Assembly: GCA_017051695.1 (NCBI GenBank)
Contig: JAFIDK010000004.1
Coordinates: 306,498 to 370,497 of the forward strand
Length of the DNA stretch: 64,000 nucleotides
Direction: 5' to 3'
Source: Algoriphagus aestuarii
GTDB lineage: Bacteria; Bacteroidota; Bacteroidia; Cytophagales; Cyclobacteriaceae
Positions within the stretch are counted from its first letter, which is position 1, and each line of letters opens with the position of its first letter. Made by a program: the position numbers and the translations under genes. The notes below the pieces were generated by a model. The model was not told the origin of the DNA. It did not search any database and was given only the letters and a program-made list of their open reading frames with translations. Below are positions 51,377 through 60,348 of the stretch, one piece after another.

Positions 51377-51673
51377 ACACTAGATTTCTTGCCACTACGG
51401 TCTCTATTTATTGCTCTTCCAGCCACGTGAATCAAGAAACTATGACAGGGGCAAGATTGCTGATGATCACATAATCTTACAATCTGAATCAATTTTTCAC
51501 ATTTCACACATATTCCTTGAGACTCAGAAATTAACTTATTTTCAGGAAATAAGTTCGATCTCCCATAATGAACTTAACCATCACAAGTATTTTTTGCTAA
51601 ATCCTCAATAAAATTAGCTTTTTCTCATCTAGTTCAGTGATTTCTTTGGAGTTGGAGGCTTCGAGAGAAATTC

Positions 51674-51681
51674 TATATTTG
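51674..51681 (+). promoter_or_regulatory. candidate -7 box for the pyrophosphatase gene
   Basis: TATATTTG, a full match to TAnnTTTG, 44 bases before the ATG at 51726. A GTTG at 51651-51654 gives a 19-bp spacing to a degenerate -33 element. Confidence 0.45.
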
Positions 51682-51725
51682 CTCAGTTGATAATCAATTA
51701 ATCCAATCTAGTATTACGAATTTAT

Positions 51726-53933
51726 ATGGAAAACGCGCTTATTTATCTGGTCCCGGCATTGGGGATTTTAGGCTTAGTCGTCATGGCAGTCAAATCCGCA
51801 TGGGTAACAAAACAAGAAACAGGAGATAAAACCATGGTGGAGCTCGCCGGCTACATTGCCGATGGAGCGATGGCTTTTTTAAGAGCTGAATGGAAAGTAT
51901 TAGGATACTTTGCAGTCATCGCCATGATTCTCCTAGGCTGGTCAGGCATGATGGTAGAAACATCCAGTCCTGTCATTGCCATTTCCTTTTTAATCGGGGC
52001 ATTTTTCTCTGCTTTTGCAGGGTTTATAGGGATGCGAATCGCTACCAAAGCCAATGTCCGAACTACGCAGGCTGCTCGAACTAGCCTCAAACAAGCGCTT
52101 AAAGTTTCCTTCACTGGAGGATCAGTTATGGGACTCGGAGTGGCAGGTCTAGCAGTACTAGGTCTTGGATCTCTTTTCATTTTCTTTTACCATTTATATG
52201 TACAGAGTGTGGGTGCCGGAGTAAATGGAGTGGAAATGGAAAAAGCTCTGGAAGTCCTTGCAGGCTTCTCTTTAGGGGCTGAATCCATTGCGCTTTTTGC
52301 AAGAGTGGGCGGAGGTATTTATACCAAAGCTGCCGATGTAGGGGCTGACTTGGTCGGAAAAGTAGAAGCTGGTATTCCGGAAGATGATGTCCGAAACCCA
52401 GCAACAATCGCCGATAACGTGGGTGATAATGTAGGGGACGTAGCCGGTATGGGTGCCGATTTATTCGGTTCTTATGTAGCGACTATTCTCGCCACAATGG
52501 TATTGGGCAGAGAGATCGTTTCAGAAGATGCATTTGGTGGAATCGCTCCTATCTTATTGCCAATGATCTTAGCTGGTTTGGGAATTGTATTTTCCATTAT
52601 GGGCATGGCTTTCGTAACGATCAAAGATGAAAAAGGCGACGTTCAGAAGGCATTGAATATGGGCAACTGGTCCTCTATCATATTTACTGGCATCGCATCT
52701 TTCTTTATCGTCCGATACATGCTACCTGAGACACTATCTATCAGAGGATACGAATTCACCAATATGGATGTGTTTTATGCAATTGTACTCGGACTGGTTG
52801 TAGGAACATTGATGAGTATTATCACTGAATACTATACCGCCATGGGAAAGCGCCCAGTAATGTCTATCATCAAGCAATCTGCAACAGGACATGCGACAAA
52901 TATCATCGGAGGTCTCTCTGTCGGCATGGAATCAACTGTTTTGCCAATTCTAGTTTTGGCAGGCGGTATTTATGGAGCTTATGAATTTGCAGGACTGTAC
53001 GGAGTAGCTATTGCCGCTGCAGGCATGATGGCTACCACGGCCATGCAATTGGCAATTGATGCCTTTGGGCCGATTGCTGATAATGCAGGTGGAATCGCAG
53101 AAATGAGCCAGCTTCCAGAAGAAGTCCGTGGAAGGACCGACATATTGGATGCCGTAGGAAATACCACAGCAGCTACCGGGAAAGGTTTTGCGATTGCCTC
53201 GGCAGCCTTAACTTCCTTGGCCCTTTTTGCAGCTTTTGTGGGCATAGCAGGTATAGATGCCATCGATATTTATAAAGCAGATGTGTTGGCGGGATTATTT
53301 GTAGGCGGCATGATTCCATTTATATTCTCTTCCTTGGCTATTGCTGCTGTAGGTAGAGCTGCCATGGATATGGTGAATGAAGTAAGAAGACAGTTCCGTG
53401 AAATACCGGGGATCATGGAGTACAAGGCAAAGCCCGAATACGACAAATGTGTAGAAATCTCTACCAAAGCCTCTATCCGTGAAATGATCGCACCTGGAGC
53501 CATTGCCTTGATCACACCGATTATAGTTGGATTCACATTCGGTCCAGAGGTACTGGGTGGCTTGCTAGCTGGAGTGACAGTATCGGGCGTTTTGATGGGG
53601 ATGTTTCAATCCAATGCCGGCGGCGCATGGGATAATGCCAAAAAATCATTTGAAAAAGGCGTGGAAATCAATGGAGAAATGTATTATAAAAAATCCGAAC
53701 CACATAAAGCATCAGTGACAGGAGATACCGTAGGAGATCCATTCAAGGACACTTCCGGACCTTCTATGAATATTCTAATCAAATTGATGTCTATTGTGGC
53801 TTTGGTGATTGCTCCACATATCAGCGAAGGAACCCACGGAGGTACGGTTGCTGAAAAAGTCGAGATTAAAAAAGAAATCAACTATGAAGACGGCAAAAAG
53901 ATCGTCACAGAAACTAAAAAGGTCACGAAATAA
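51726..53933 (+). CDS. hppA: membrane-bound ion-pumping inorganic pyrophosphatase
   Basis: 735 aa, about sixteen membrane helices. It hydrolyses pyrophosphate to pump H+ or Na+ out of the cytoplasm. Substrate-site motifs: [41 protein letters not shown] and, near the end, [18 protein letters not shown]. The signature [10 protein letters not shown] has Ala where potassium-independent enzymes carry Lys, so it belongs to the potassium-dependent group; whether Na+ or H+ is moved is not readable with certainty. The C-terminus extends with a charged tail ([16 protein letters not shown]). Followed by a strong terminator. Confidence 0.95.
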   Translation: MENALIYLVPALGILGLVVMAVKSAWVTKQETGDKTMVELAGYIADGAMAFLRAEWKVLGYFAVIAMILLGWSGMMVETSSPVIAISFLIGAFFSAFAGFIGMRIATKANVRTTQAARTSLKQALKVSFTGGSVMGLGVAGLAVLGLGSLFIFFYHLYVQSVGAGVNGVEMEKALEVLAGFSLGAESIALFARVGGGIYTKAADVGADLVGKVEAGIPEDDVRNPATIADNVGDNVGDVAGMGADLFGSYVATILATMVLGREIVSEDAFGGIAPILLPMILAGLGIVFSIMGMAFVTIKDEKGDVQKALNMGNWSSIIFTGIASFFIVRYMLPETLSIRGYEFTNMDVFYAIVLGLVVGTLMSIITEYYTAMGKRPVMSIIKQSATGHATNIIGGLSVGMESTVLPILVLAGGIYGAYEFAGLYGVAIAAAGMMATTAMQLAIDAFGPIADNAGGIAEMSQLPEEVRGRTDILDAVGNTTAATGKGFAIASAALTSLALFAAFVGIAGIDAIDIYKADVLAGLFVGGMIPFIFSSLAIAAVGRAAMDMVNEVRRQFREIPGIMEYKAKPEYDKCVEISTKASIREMIAPGAIALITPIIVGFTFGPEVLGGLLAGVTVSGVLMGMFQSNAGGAWDNAKKSFEKGVEINGEMYYKKSEPHKASVTGDTVGDPFKDTSGPSMNILIKLMSIVALVIAPHISEGTHGGTVAEKVEIKKEINYEDGKKIVTETKKVTK

Positions 53934-53952
53934 TCCTTTCTACCGCTGATAT

Positions 53953-53982
53953 AAAAAACCACTTCGATCGAAGTGGTTTTTT
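53953..53982. terminator. perfect palindromic terminator after hppA
   Basis: Arms of 15 bp (AAAAAACCACTTCGA / TCGAAGTGGTTTTTT) with no intervening base, so the hairpin loop is CGATCG or shorter; T-tract continues to 53983. Confidence 0.85.
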
Positions 53983-54394
53983 TATTTGCAAAATGAAGTA
54001 CACTATTATTTTTTTGCAGTATTCCGAATTTTATTACTGCATAAACAAGCAAGGGCAAATATTATTCGATTTTTATATTTTCATTAAATTTTTCACATAA
54101 AAGGCTCGATATTTTTTGTCAGATGACAACAATTATCCTTAATTTAAAGAATAATCCATTAAAATAATCCAATTATAGTTGATTCATCTCTTTTTGATTC
54201 ATTTCGATTCTAAACAATTGACGTGAAACCTATCCATCAAAACATATTGATAATCAACCAATTATTTTGAATACAGATTTAAAAGCTGCAAGCTTCTGAT
54301 ACTAGCAATATTCTAAAGCAGTAAAAAACTGCAACTATTTTAACTAATATGTTATGATTTTAATCCAATTCTCTAATTCTAAACCAAAAAACAA
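53983..54394 (+). promoter_or_regulatory. long AT-rich leader region upstream of SusC with inverted repeats
   Basis: Three inverted repeats: TGCAGTA/TACTGCA at 54015-54021 and 54035-54041, TTGTCA-GA-TGACAA at 54116-54129, and GCAGT-AAAAA-ACTGC at 54318-54332. The first and third share the GCAGT half-site. The last is 62 bases before the start codon and may form a leader hairpin. No regulator gene (ECF/anti-sigma or hybrid kinase) is adjacent, so control is probably from elsewhere. Confidence 0.4.
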
Positions 54395-57300
54395 ATGAAG
54401 AAAAGCTACTCTTTGACCTTGCTTTTCCTTTTTGGCTTTTTGCTCAGCATACCTACGTATGCACAGCAAATGGTCAGAGGTAAAGTCACAGCCCAAGAAG
54501 ATGGGCAGCCGATTCCTGGGGTCAGTATTTTGATCCAAGGAACGACCACAGGAACCGTCACAGATATTGACGGGAATTATTCTATCAGTGTCCCAAACAG
54601 CGAGTCTGTTTTGGTATTTTCTTTTATTGGGTTTGAATCCCAGAGTCTGGCAGTAGGAAGTAATTCTGAACTGAATGTCAGTCTTGCCGTTTCCACTTCG
54701 GATCTAGATGAATTTATTGTCACTGCATTTGGTATTTCCCAGGAGAAAAAATCATTGGGTTATGCAGCTCAAAGCATCGATTCTGAAGCCATCACAACCT
54801 CAAGGCAACCAAACGTAGTGAATGCACTTCAAGGACAAGTTGCGGGTGTTCAAGTAACCAACTCCGGAGGTGCGCCTGGCCAGTCTGCCAGAATTATCAT
54901 TCGAGGCATCAACTCTTTGGATCCTAGCGCTGACAATCAACCTTTATTTGTGGTAGATGGAGTACCGGTAGATAACTCCACTGTAGAATCAACTGGAACG
55001 CCTCGTGGTATGACAAACAGAATCGCAGATATCAATCCGAATGATATCGAGACCATGTCTGTACTAAAAGGTGCAGCAGCTACTGCCCTCTATGGTGTCC
55101 GTGCTGCAAATGGTGCAGTCATCATTACCACCAAAAAAGGGAAAGCTGGACAGGTTCAAGTGAATGTTTCCAGTTCCTTCGGGATGGATAAACTGGTTAA
55201 AAAACCAGCCCTTCAGGATGAATATGGTCAAGGATTCTCTGGTGTAAGAGACGATTCAAGCTTCTGGCCATCTTGGGGAGCCAATATCGCCGAAGAAAAT
55301 GATCCTTCTTATGTGTATCAAGATAACTGGACCAATGCTTTCAATACGGGAAAAACTATTGACAACAGTGTCAGCATCTCTGGTGGAAATGAAAAAGCAA
55401 CTTTCTATGGCTCATTTGGACGCTTGGATCAGGAAGGTATTATTCCTTTCTCTAACTGGGCAAGAACTACCGCCAAACTTTCCGGTACGGTGAAAGCCAG
55501 TGAAAAATTCAACTTTTCTGGCTCAATCAACTACTCCAACTCAGGTGGCAACAGAGTTCCTCACGACCGATTCTTGGAGAGAATGATGTATTGGTCAGAA
55601 ACCACTGATGTCACAGATTATATCAACGAAGACGGGACCATGAAAACTTATGGAAACACCAACCCGATTTATGATGCTCGTTTTGCGACTTATGAAGATG
55701 ATGTAAACAGATTGATCGGTAATATCAATTTGAATTACAGTCCTACGGATTGGTTAATGTTCTCCTATCGACTTGGTACAGATTTCTATAGTGACAGCCG
55801 TACCGAGATCACTCCAGGCCCAATGGGCATCGACGGTGAACAAGCCTTGAGTTCTACGGGCTTTATGGAAGAAACCCGAATCAATAGCAAAGATTTAAAT
55901 TCCAACTTCTACATCACGTTGAAAAAGCAGTGGAATTCTGATTGGAATACCCAATTGAGGTTAGGTAATGATGTTTTCGAAAGAAGATATGACCGAGTTT
56001 CTGCATCTGGTTCAAATTTCGTTATCCCAGGATTCTATAACCTAAGCAACACGACTCAGGTTTTTGCAAGTCAGGGTAAAAGCATCAGAAGGTTGGTTGG
56101 TTTCTATGGTGACTTGATGGTGGATTATAAAAACTTCCTCTTCTTGAATATTACTGGAAGAAATGACATCTCCTCCACTCTACCGAAAGACAATAATTCT
56201 TTCTTCTATCCTTCTGTGAATTTAGGATATGTATTCAGTGAGAATTTACAAATGCCTTCTTGGGTTACTTTCGGGAAAATCAGAGGTTCTTGGGCTCAGG
56301 TAGGTAAAGATACCAACCCACATATTTTGGGTGCGACATTCGTTTCTCCATCTGTTTTCCCATTGAACGGTCAAGTTGGTTTCTCTAAGAACTCCACATT
56401 TGGAGATCCAAATCTGAAACCTGAGCAAACCACTTCCATAGAATTCGGTACACAATTGGCATTTTTCAATAATCGATTAAATCTCGATGTGACGTATTAC
56501 AAGTCAAATGCTGCGGATCAGATCATTCCAGTTCCAATTTCTGACGCAACTGGTTTCTCTTCCTACATCACCAATGCTGGTGAAATCGAAAACAGAGGTT
56601 TCGAAATTGTTTTGGGAGGAACTCCTATTGAAAGTGGAGATTTCCGATGGGATGTGACTGCCAACCTGACCACCAATAAAAATGAAGTAAAAGCCATTCG
56701 AGAAGGAATCGACCAGATTGTGGTAGGATCTCAGTTTGGATATGCAGGATCTACGGTTACGATGATTTTGAGAGAAGGTGAAGCTTATGGAAATATCTCA
56801 GGAAGCTATTATGTAAGACCTGATATGCCAGAAGGAGCAACTGAACTTGATAGAGGTTTAACTCAGTTAATCGGTGCAAATGGTTTCCCTGTGAGAACAG
56901 GAAATCAAATCATTTTGGGTAATGCCGTTCCGAAATTCTTTGGTGGTCTTAGAAACCAATTCACTTATAAAGGTTTGGAATTATCATTCTTGATTGATTT
57001 TAGAGCTGGTCTTGATCAATACGACCAATTCGGAAACTTCCTTTCTGCATTTGGAAAACAAGAAGATTCGAACAGAAGAAATGATACAGTAGTATTCCCT
57101 GGTGTATTGGCTGATGGGTCACAAAACACCAAAGAAGTATGGTTAGGACAAGGTGTTGGGCCAGATGGTGTCGATTATGGGGCTGGATATTGGAGAAATT
57201 ACTACAGAGGAGTTTCTGAAAACTTTGTCAACGATGCGAGCTTTATCAAGCTGAGAAACATCACTTTGGCCTATAATCTTCAGCCACAGGTTTTGGAAAA

Positions 57301-57481
57301 AACTCCATTTAGATCTGCCAGATTATCCTTAGCTGCAAACAACATCATCCTTTCAACTCCTTGGGATGGATTTGATCCAGAATCCTTCTCTGCAGGTGCC
57401 GGAGGCAATGCAGTAGGATTTACCGGCCTAGGTTTCCCAGGTGTGCAGAGCTATTTCTTCACTTTGAATTTGGGACTCTAA
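54395..57481 (+). CDS. SusC/RagA-type TonB-linked outer-membrane transporter
   Basis: 1028 aa. Signal peptide to about residue 23 (PTYAQQ), a carboxypeptidase-like domain (VRGKVTAQEDGQPIPGVSILI), a TonB-box-like region (DLDEFIVTAFGI), a plug with NALQGQVAGVQVTNSGGAPGQS and LFVVDGVPVDN plus AAATALYGVRAANGAVIITTKKG in its parts, and a full 22-strand barrel ending in an aromatic-rich LNLGL. No STN domain. It imports a ligand handed over by the SusD protein encoded 19 bp downstream. No glycosidase is adjacent, so the ligand may be a peptide or small glycan rather than a polysaccharide. Confidence 0.95.
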   Translation: MKKSYSLTLLFLFGFLLSIPTYAQQMVRGKVTAQEDGQPIPGVSILIQGTTTGTVTDIDGNYSISVPNSESVLVFSFIGFESQSLAVGSNSELNVSLAVSTSDLDEFIVTAFGISQEKKSLGYAAQSIDSEAITTSRQPNVVNALQGQVAGVQVTNSGGAPGQSARIIIRGINSLDPSADNQPLFVVDGVPVDNSTVESTGTPRGMTNRIADINPNDIETMSVLKGAAATALYGVRAANGAVIITTKKGKAGQVQVNVSSSFGMDKLVKKPALQDEYGQGFSGVRDDSSFWPSWGANIAEENDPSYVYQDNWTNAFNTGKTIDNSVSISGGNEKATFYGSFGRLDQEGIIPFSNWARTTAKLSGTVKASEKFNFSGSINYSNSGGNRVPHDRFLERMMYWSETTDVTDYINEDGTMKTYGNTNPIYDARFATYEDDVNRLIGNINLNYSPTDWLMFSYRLGTDFYSDSRTEITPGPMGIDGEQALSSTGFMEETRINSKDLNSNFYITLKKQWNSDWNTQLRLGNDVFERRYDRVSASGSNFVIPGFYNLSNTTQVFASQGKSIRRLVGFYGDLMVDYKNFLFLNITGRNDISSTLPKDNNSFFYPSVNLGYVFSENLQMPSWVTFGKIRGSWAQVGKDTNPHILGATFVSPSVFPLNGQVGFSKNSTFGDPNLKPEQTTSIEFGTQLAFFNNRLNLDVTYYKSNAADQIIPVPISDATGFSSYITNAGEIENRGFEIVLGGTPIESGDFRWDVTANLTTNKNEVKAIREGIDQIVVGSQFGYAGSTVTMILREGEAYGNISGSYYVRPDMPEGATELDRGLTQLIGANGFPVRTGNQIILGNAVPKFFGGLRNQFTYKGLELSFLIDFRAGLDQYDQFGNFLSAFGKQEDSNRRNDTVVFPGVLADGSQNTKEVWLGQGVGPDGVDYGAGYWRNYYRGVSENFVNDASFIKLRNITLAYNLQPQVLEKTPFRSARLSLAANNIILSTPWDGFDPESFSAGAGGNAVGFTGLGFPGVQSYFFTLNLGL

Positions 57482-57500
57482 CCACTAAACCACTAGAAAG

Positions 57501-58913
57501 ATGAAATTTCAAAATAAATTAAGAACGATATTGGGGGCATCTCTGATTCTGACTGCTTCGGCCTGTGAATCTTATTTAGATGTCAATGAAAACCCAAACA
57601 ACCCGCAAGATGCTCCGATCTCAGGTCTGATGACCAATATTACCTATGAGACGAGCTTAAATGTATACCGTGAAGGAAGTGCAGTAAGTAATTACGTGCA
57701 GTATTTGGCATCGCCAAACCCTAGCAGTGGCTCTGATACCATGGAACCTCTGAATTTCAGTAGCATGTGGTTCAGTCTTTACAATGTGATGACTGACCTT
57801 TATACCATGAATGAAAAAGCAGAGGCTGAAGGAGCGCTCCAATATCTAGGAGCAGGTCAGGTGTTAATGGCACTCAACTTAGGAATGACCGTGGATCTTT
57901 TCGGTGACGTTCCTTTCTCGGAGAGTTTTAATTTCTCCACTGTAACTCCTGCTTATGATGATGATCAAGTGCTCTATGGCAATGTCATGGCATTACTCGA
58001 TCAGGGTATTACCAATCTTCAGCAGGAATCCAGTTCATCCATTGGAAATGATGACTTTATTTATGGAGGTGATATTGATCTTTGGCTGAAGTTTGCCTAC
58101 ACCTTGAAAGCCCGTTACATGATTCATATGAAAGGTAGTGCCGGCTATAGTGCTGCTGAAGTATTAGCCGCAGCTTCTCAGGGATTCACCTCAAATGATG
58201 ATAATGCTTCTGTGACTTTCTTCGAGCAGCGATTCAACCCATGGGCACAAGACGCGATTAACAATGCCAATTTATTGTTAACAGGATGGATTTCAGAACA
58301 GTTTATCGAAGCATTGGATGGCACCTCCTATCCTACTGTAGATCCTAGATTGAAATTAATGGTAGGCACTACTGATGACGGAGAATTCATCGGAACTGAA
58401 AATGGTGCAGGCCGTGGAAATGCTCCTGAACAAGGCGCCAGATCCACTTTGGTAGAAGGTCAATATTATACTTCCAGACAATCCCCGTTGTTGATTGCGA
58501 CCTATGCAGAACTGAAATTCATTGAGGCGGAAGCTGCATTTGAAACGGACAAAGCCGCTGCTTATGAAGCATATCTCGAAGGGATCACTGCACATATGGA
58601 TATGCTAGAAGTAGAAGATGATGAAAAAGCAGCCTATCTAGCCGACCCAAGTGTGAGCATGGGAGCAGATGCCCTGACGATCGATGACATTTTCAAAGAA
58701 AAATATGTCGCTCTATTCCTGCATCCAGAAACCTGGAATGACGCCAGAAGATATGACTATGGATATAAAAACATGGACCTACCGGCAAATGTGAATCCAG
58801 ACCTTAATGGTGAGTTTATCAGAAGATTGGCCTATCCAGATAGTGAAGTGAGTAGAAACGGAAACAATGTTCCTTCTGTAACTCTTCTTGATAGAATCTG
58901 GTGGGATCAGTAA
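57501..58913 (+). CDS. SusD/RagB-type nutrient-binding lipoprotein
   Basis: 470 aa. Lipobox at TASACES (Cys22), then the N-terminal YLDVNENPNNPQDAP typical of the SusD-like-2 group, helical TPR-like segments (AEGALQYLGAGQVLMALNLGM), and the late conserved FKEKYVALFLHPETWNDARRYDYG. It caps the SusC barrel and captures the ligand at the cell surface. The gene follows SusC by 19 bp and is ended by a strong terminator. Confidence 0.93.
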   Translation: MKFQNKLRTILGASLILTASACESYLDVNENPNNPQDAPISGLMTNITYETSLNVYREGSAVSNYVQYLASPNPSSGSDTMEPLNFSSMWFSLYNVMTDLYTMNEKAEAEGALQYLGAGQVLMALNLGMTVDLFGDVPFSESFNFSTVTPAYDDDQVLYGNVMALLDQGITNLQQESSSSIGNDDFIYGGDIDLWLKFAYTLKARYMIHMKGSAGYSAAEVLAAASQGFTSNDDNASVTFFEQRFNPWAQDAINNANLLLTGWISEQFIEALDGTSYPTVDPRLKLMVGTTDDGEFIGTENGAGRGNAPEQGARSTLVEGQYYTSRQSPLLIATYAELKFIEAEAAFETDKAAAYEAYLEGITAHMDMLEVEDDEKAAYLADPSVSMGADALTIDDIFKEKYVALFLHPETWNDARRYDYGYKNMDLPANVNPDLNGEFIRRLAYPDSEVSRNGNNVPSVTLLDRIWWDQ

Positions 58914-58931
58914 TCCCCTGATTGCAATTAC

Positions 58932-58966
58932 AAGTCTCTCATCGGATCGATGGGAGACTTTTTTTA
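58932..58966 (+). terminator. terminator after SusD gene
   Basis: 13-bp stem AAGTCTCTCATCG / CGATGGGAGACTT with one T-G wobble, loop GAT, then TTTTTT. Confidence 0.8.
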
Positions 58967-58996
58967 TTTATCTTTTGATAGAAATACCCCCAACCT

Positions 58997-60304
58997 ATGA
59001 AAAAGCTGCTACTTGGATTACTGGTGATTTTCAGTTCCTGTACTGTCCAAAAAATAAACAAATCCCTCAAAAATTCGGAAATTCTTGATCAAGGTCACAT
59101 GGGCTTTATGCTCTTGGATCCTGATAAGGACAAGGTACTTGTGGACATCAATTCTGACAAATATTTCATCCCCGCTTCCAATACAAAACTCTTCACTTTC
59201 TATACCTCTTATTCTATTTTAGGCGATGACTTGGTCAACGGATTAAACTACCTTGAGAGGGGTGATTCTTTGATATTTTGGGGAACGGGAGATCCTGGAT
59301 TACTCCATCCTGATCTGAAAAACACAGTTGCCATCGACTTTTTAAAATCCAGCGACAAGAAGCTGTACCTCCTGGATAATTTCGACCAAATTGATGCTTT
59401 TGGGTCGGGATGGTCATGGGATTGGTACAACTATTACTATGCTACAGAGCGATCCTCTTTGCCCATATATGGGAATATCGTCAGATTTAAACAGGTGCAA
59501 GGTCAAAGTAATTTCTCAATCATACCAGAAAGGTTCTCGCCTCTTTTAGAAGCAAAAAAAACCAACGATTGGAAAGGATATAGATTTCGGAGAGACCGAT
59601 TCCTCAACCAGTTCAGTTATCAACTTGGAGATAACACCAGCTCTGAGCCCTTCGAAACAGACATTCCTTTTGTCACTTCAGCAGAGTTTACCGCAAAATT
59701 ACTGAGTGAAGCTACTGGCAAAAATATCACACTCATCAAAAAAGAGTCTTATTTGGAACTGGAACCAAAAAAACTGCAAACCACACCTGCTGACAGCATA
59801 TATGCCCAGATGATGAAAATCTCTGACAATTTTCTAGCCGAGCAACTAATGGTTTTGGTTTCCGACCAACTCAATAATACCCTAAGTATTTCTGATGCCA
59901 TTGCTTATTCCAAAGAAAACCTATTGGCAGATCTACCCGATGAGCCATTATGGGTCGATGGATCTGGGCTTTCTTCGAAAAACATGTTTACACCGAGGTC
60001 TATCATTGCACTACTCGGAAAAATCCGGGCGGAAGTACCACTGGAAAAAATCAAAGCTTACTTTCCAGCTGGCGGAGAATCCGGAACGATCCGAAACTGG
60101 TATAAGGCTGATGAAGGCCAAGCTCCTTACATCTATGCCAAAACCGGTACGCTCAGCATGAGTAATGCTTTGAGTGGATTTCTCCTTACCAAAAGCGGGA
60201 AAATCCTTCATTTCTCCTGTATCCTCAATAATTACGCGCTACCTTCCTCAGATCTCAAACGAGAATTGGAAAAAACACTCTACCTGATTCATGACCGCTA
60301 TTGA
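58997..60304 (+). CDS. dacB: D-alanyl-D-alanine carboxypeptidase/endopeptidase (PBP4 type) lipoprotein
   Basis: 435 aa. Lipobox at SSC (Cys15). The three active-site motifs are present: S61-x-x-K64 in PASNTKLFTF, S-x-N in ISDNFLAEQLM, and K-T-G in IYAKTGTLS. It trims or opens peptidoglycan peptides in the periplasm. It is somewhat shorter than enteric PBP4, as is common in Bacteroidota. The peptidase gene after it starts 44 bp downstream; the SusC/D pair upstream is separated by a terminator. Confidence 0.9.
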   Translation: MKKLLLGLLVIFSSCTVQKINKSLKNSEILDQGHMGFMLLDPDKDKVLVDINSDKYFIPASNTKLFTFYTSYSILGDDLVNGLNYLERGDSLIFWGTGDPGLLHPDLKNTVAIDFLKSSDKKLYLLDNFDQIDAFGSGWSWDWYNYYYATERSSLPIYGNIVRFKQVQGQSNFSIIPERFSPLLEAKKTNDWKGYRFRRDRFLNQFSYQLGDNTSSEPFETDIPFVTSAEFTAKLLSEATGKNITLIKKESYLELEPKKLQTTPADSIYAQMMKISDNFLAEQLMVLVSDQLNNTLSISDAIAYSKENLLADLPDEPLWVDGSGLSSKNMFTPRSIIALLGKIRAEVPLEKIKAYFPAGGESGTIRNWYKADEGQAPYIYAKTGTLSMSNALSGFLLTKSGKILHFSCILNNYALPSSDLKRELEKTLYLIHDRY

Positions 60305-60348
60305 GTCTTTGAACCTATTAACACATATCCTACACAAGTTTGCAAACC

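Larger units (their letters stand above)
51155..51725. other. 571-bp divergent intergenic region
   Basis: Contains tandem GTGAT boxes (minus strand, 51184-51199), the dispersed repeat copy C (51323-51376) and a promoter for the pyrophosphatase gene (51674). An open frame on the minus strand at 51196-51507 would give 103 aa, but it runs through the repeat and has no family features, so I do not call it a gene. Confidence 0.45.

Noticed and set aside
51196-51507. 103-aa minus-strand ORF between the regulator and hppA
   Set aside because: It runs through dispersed repeat copy C and the GTGAT boxes, with no domain or signal peptide; more likely non-coding.
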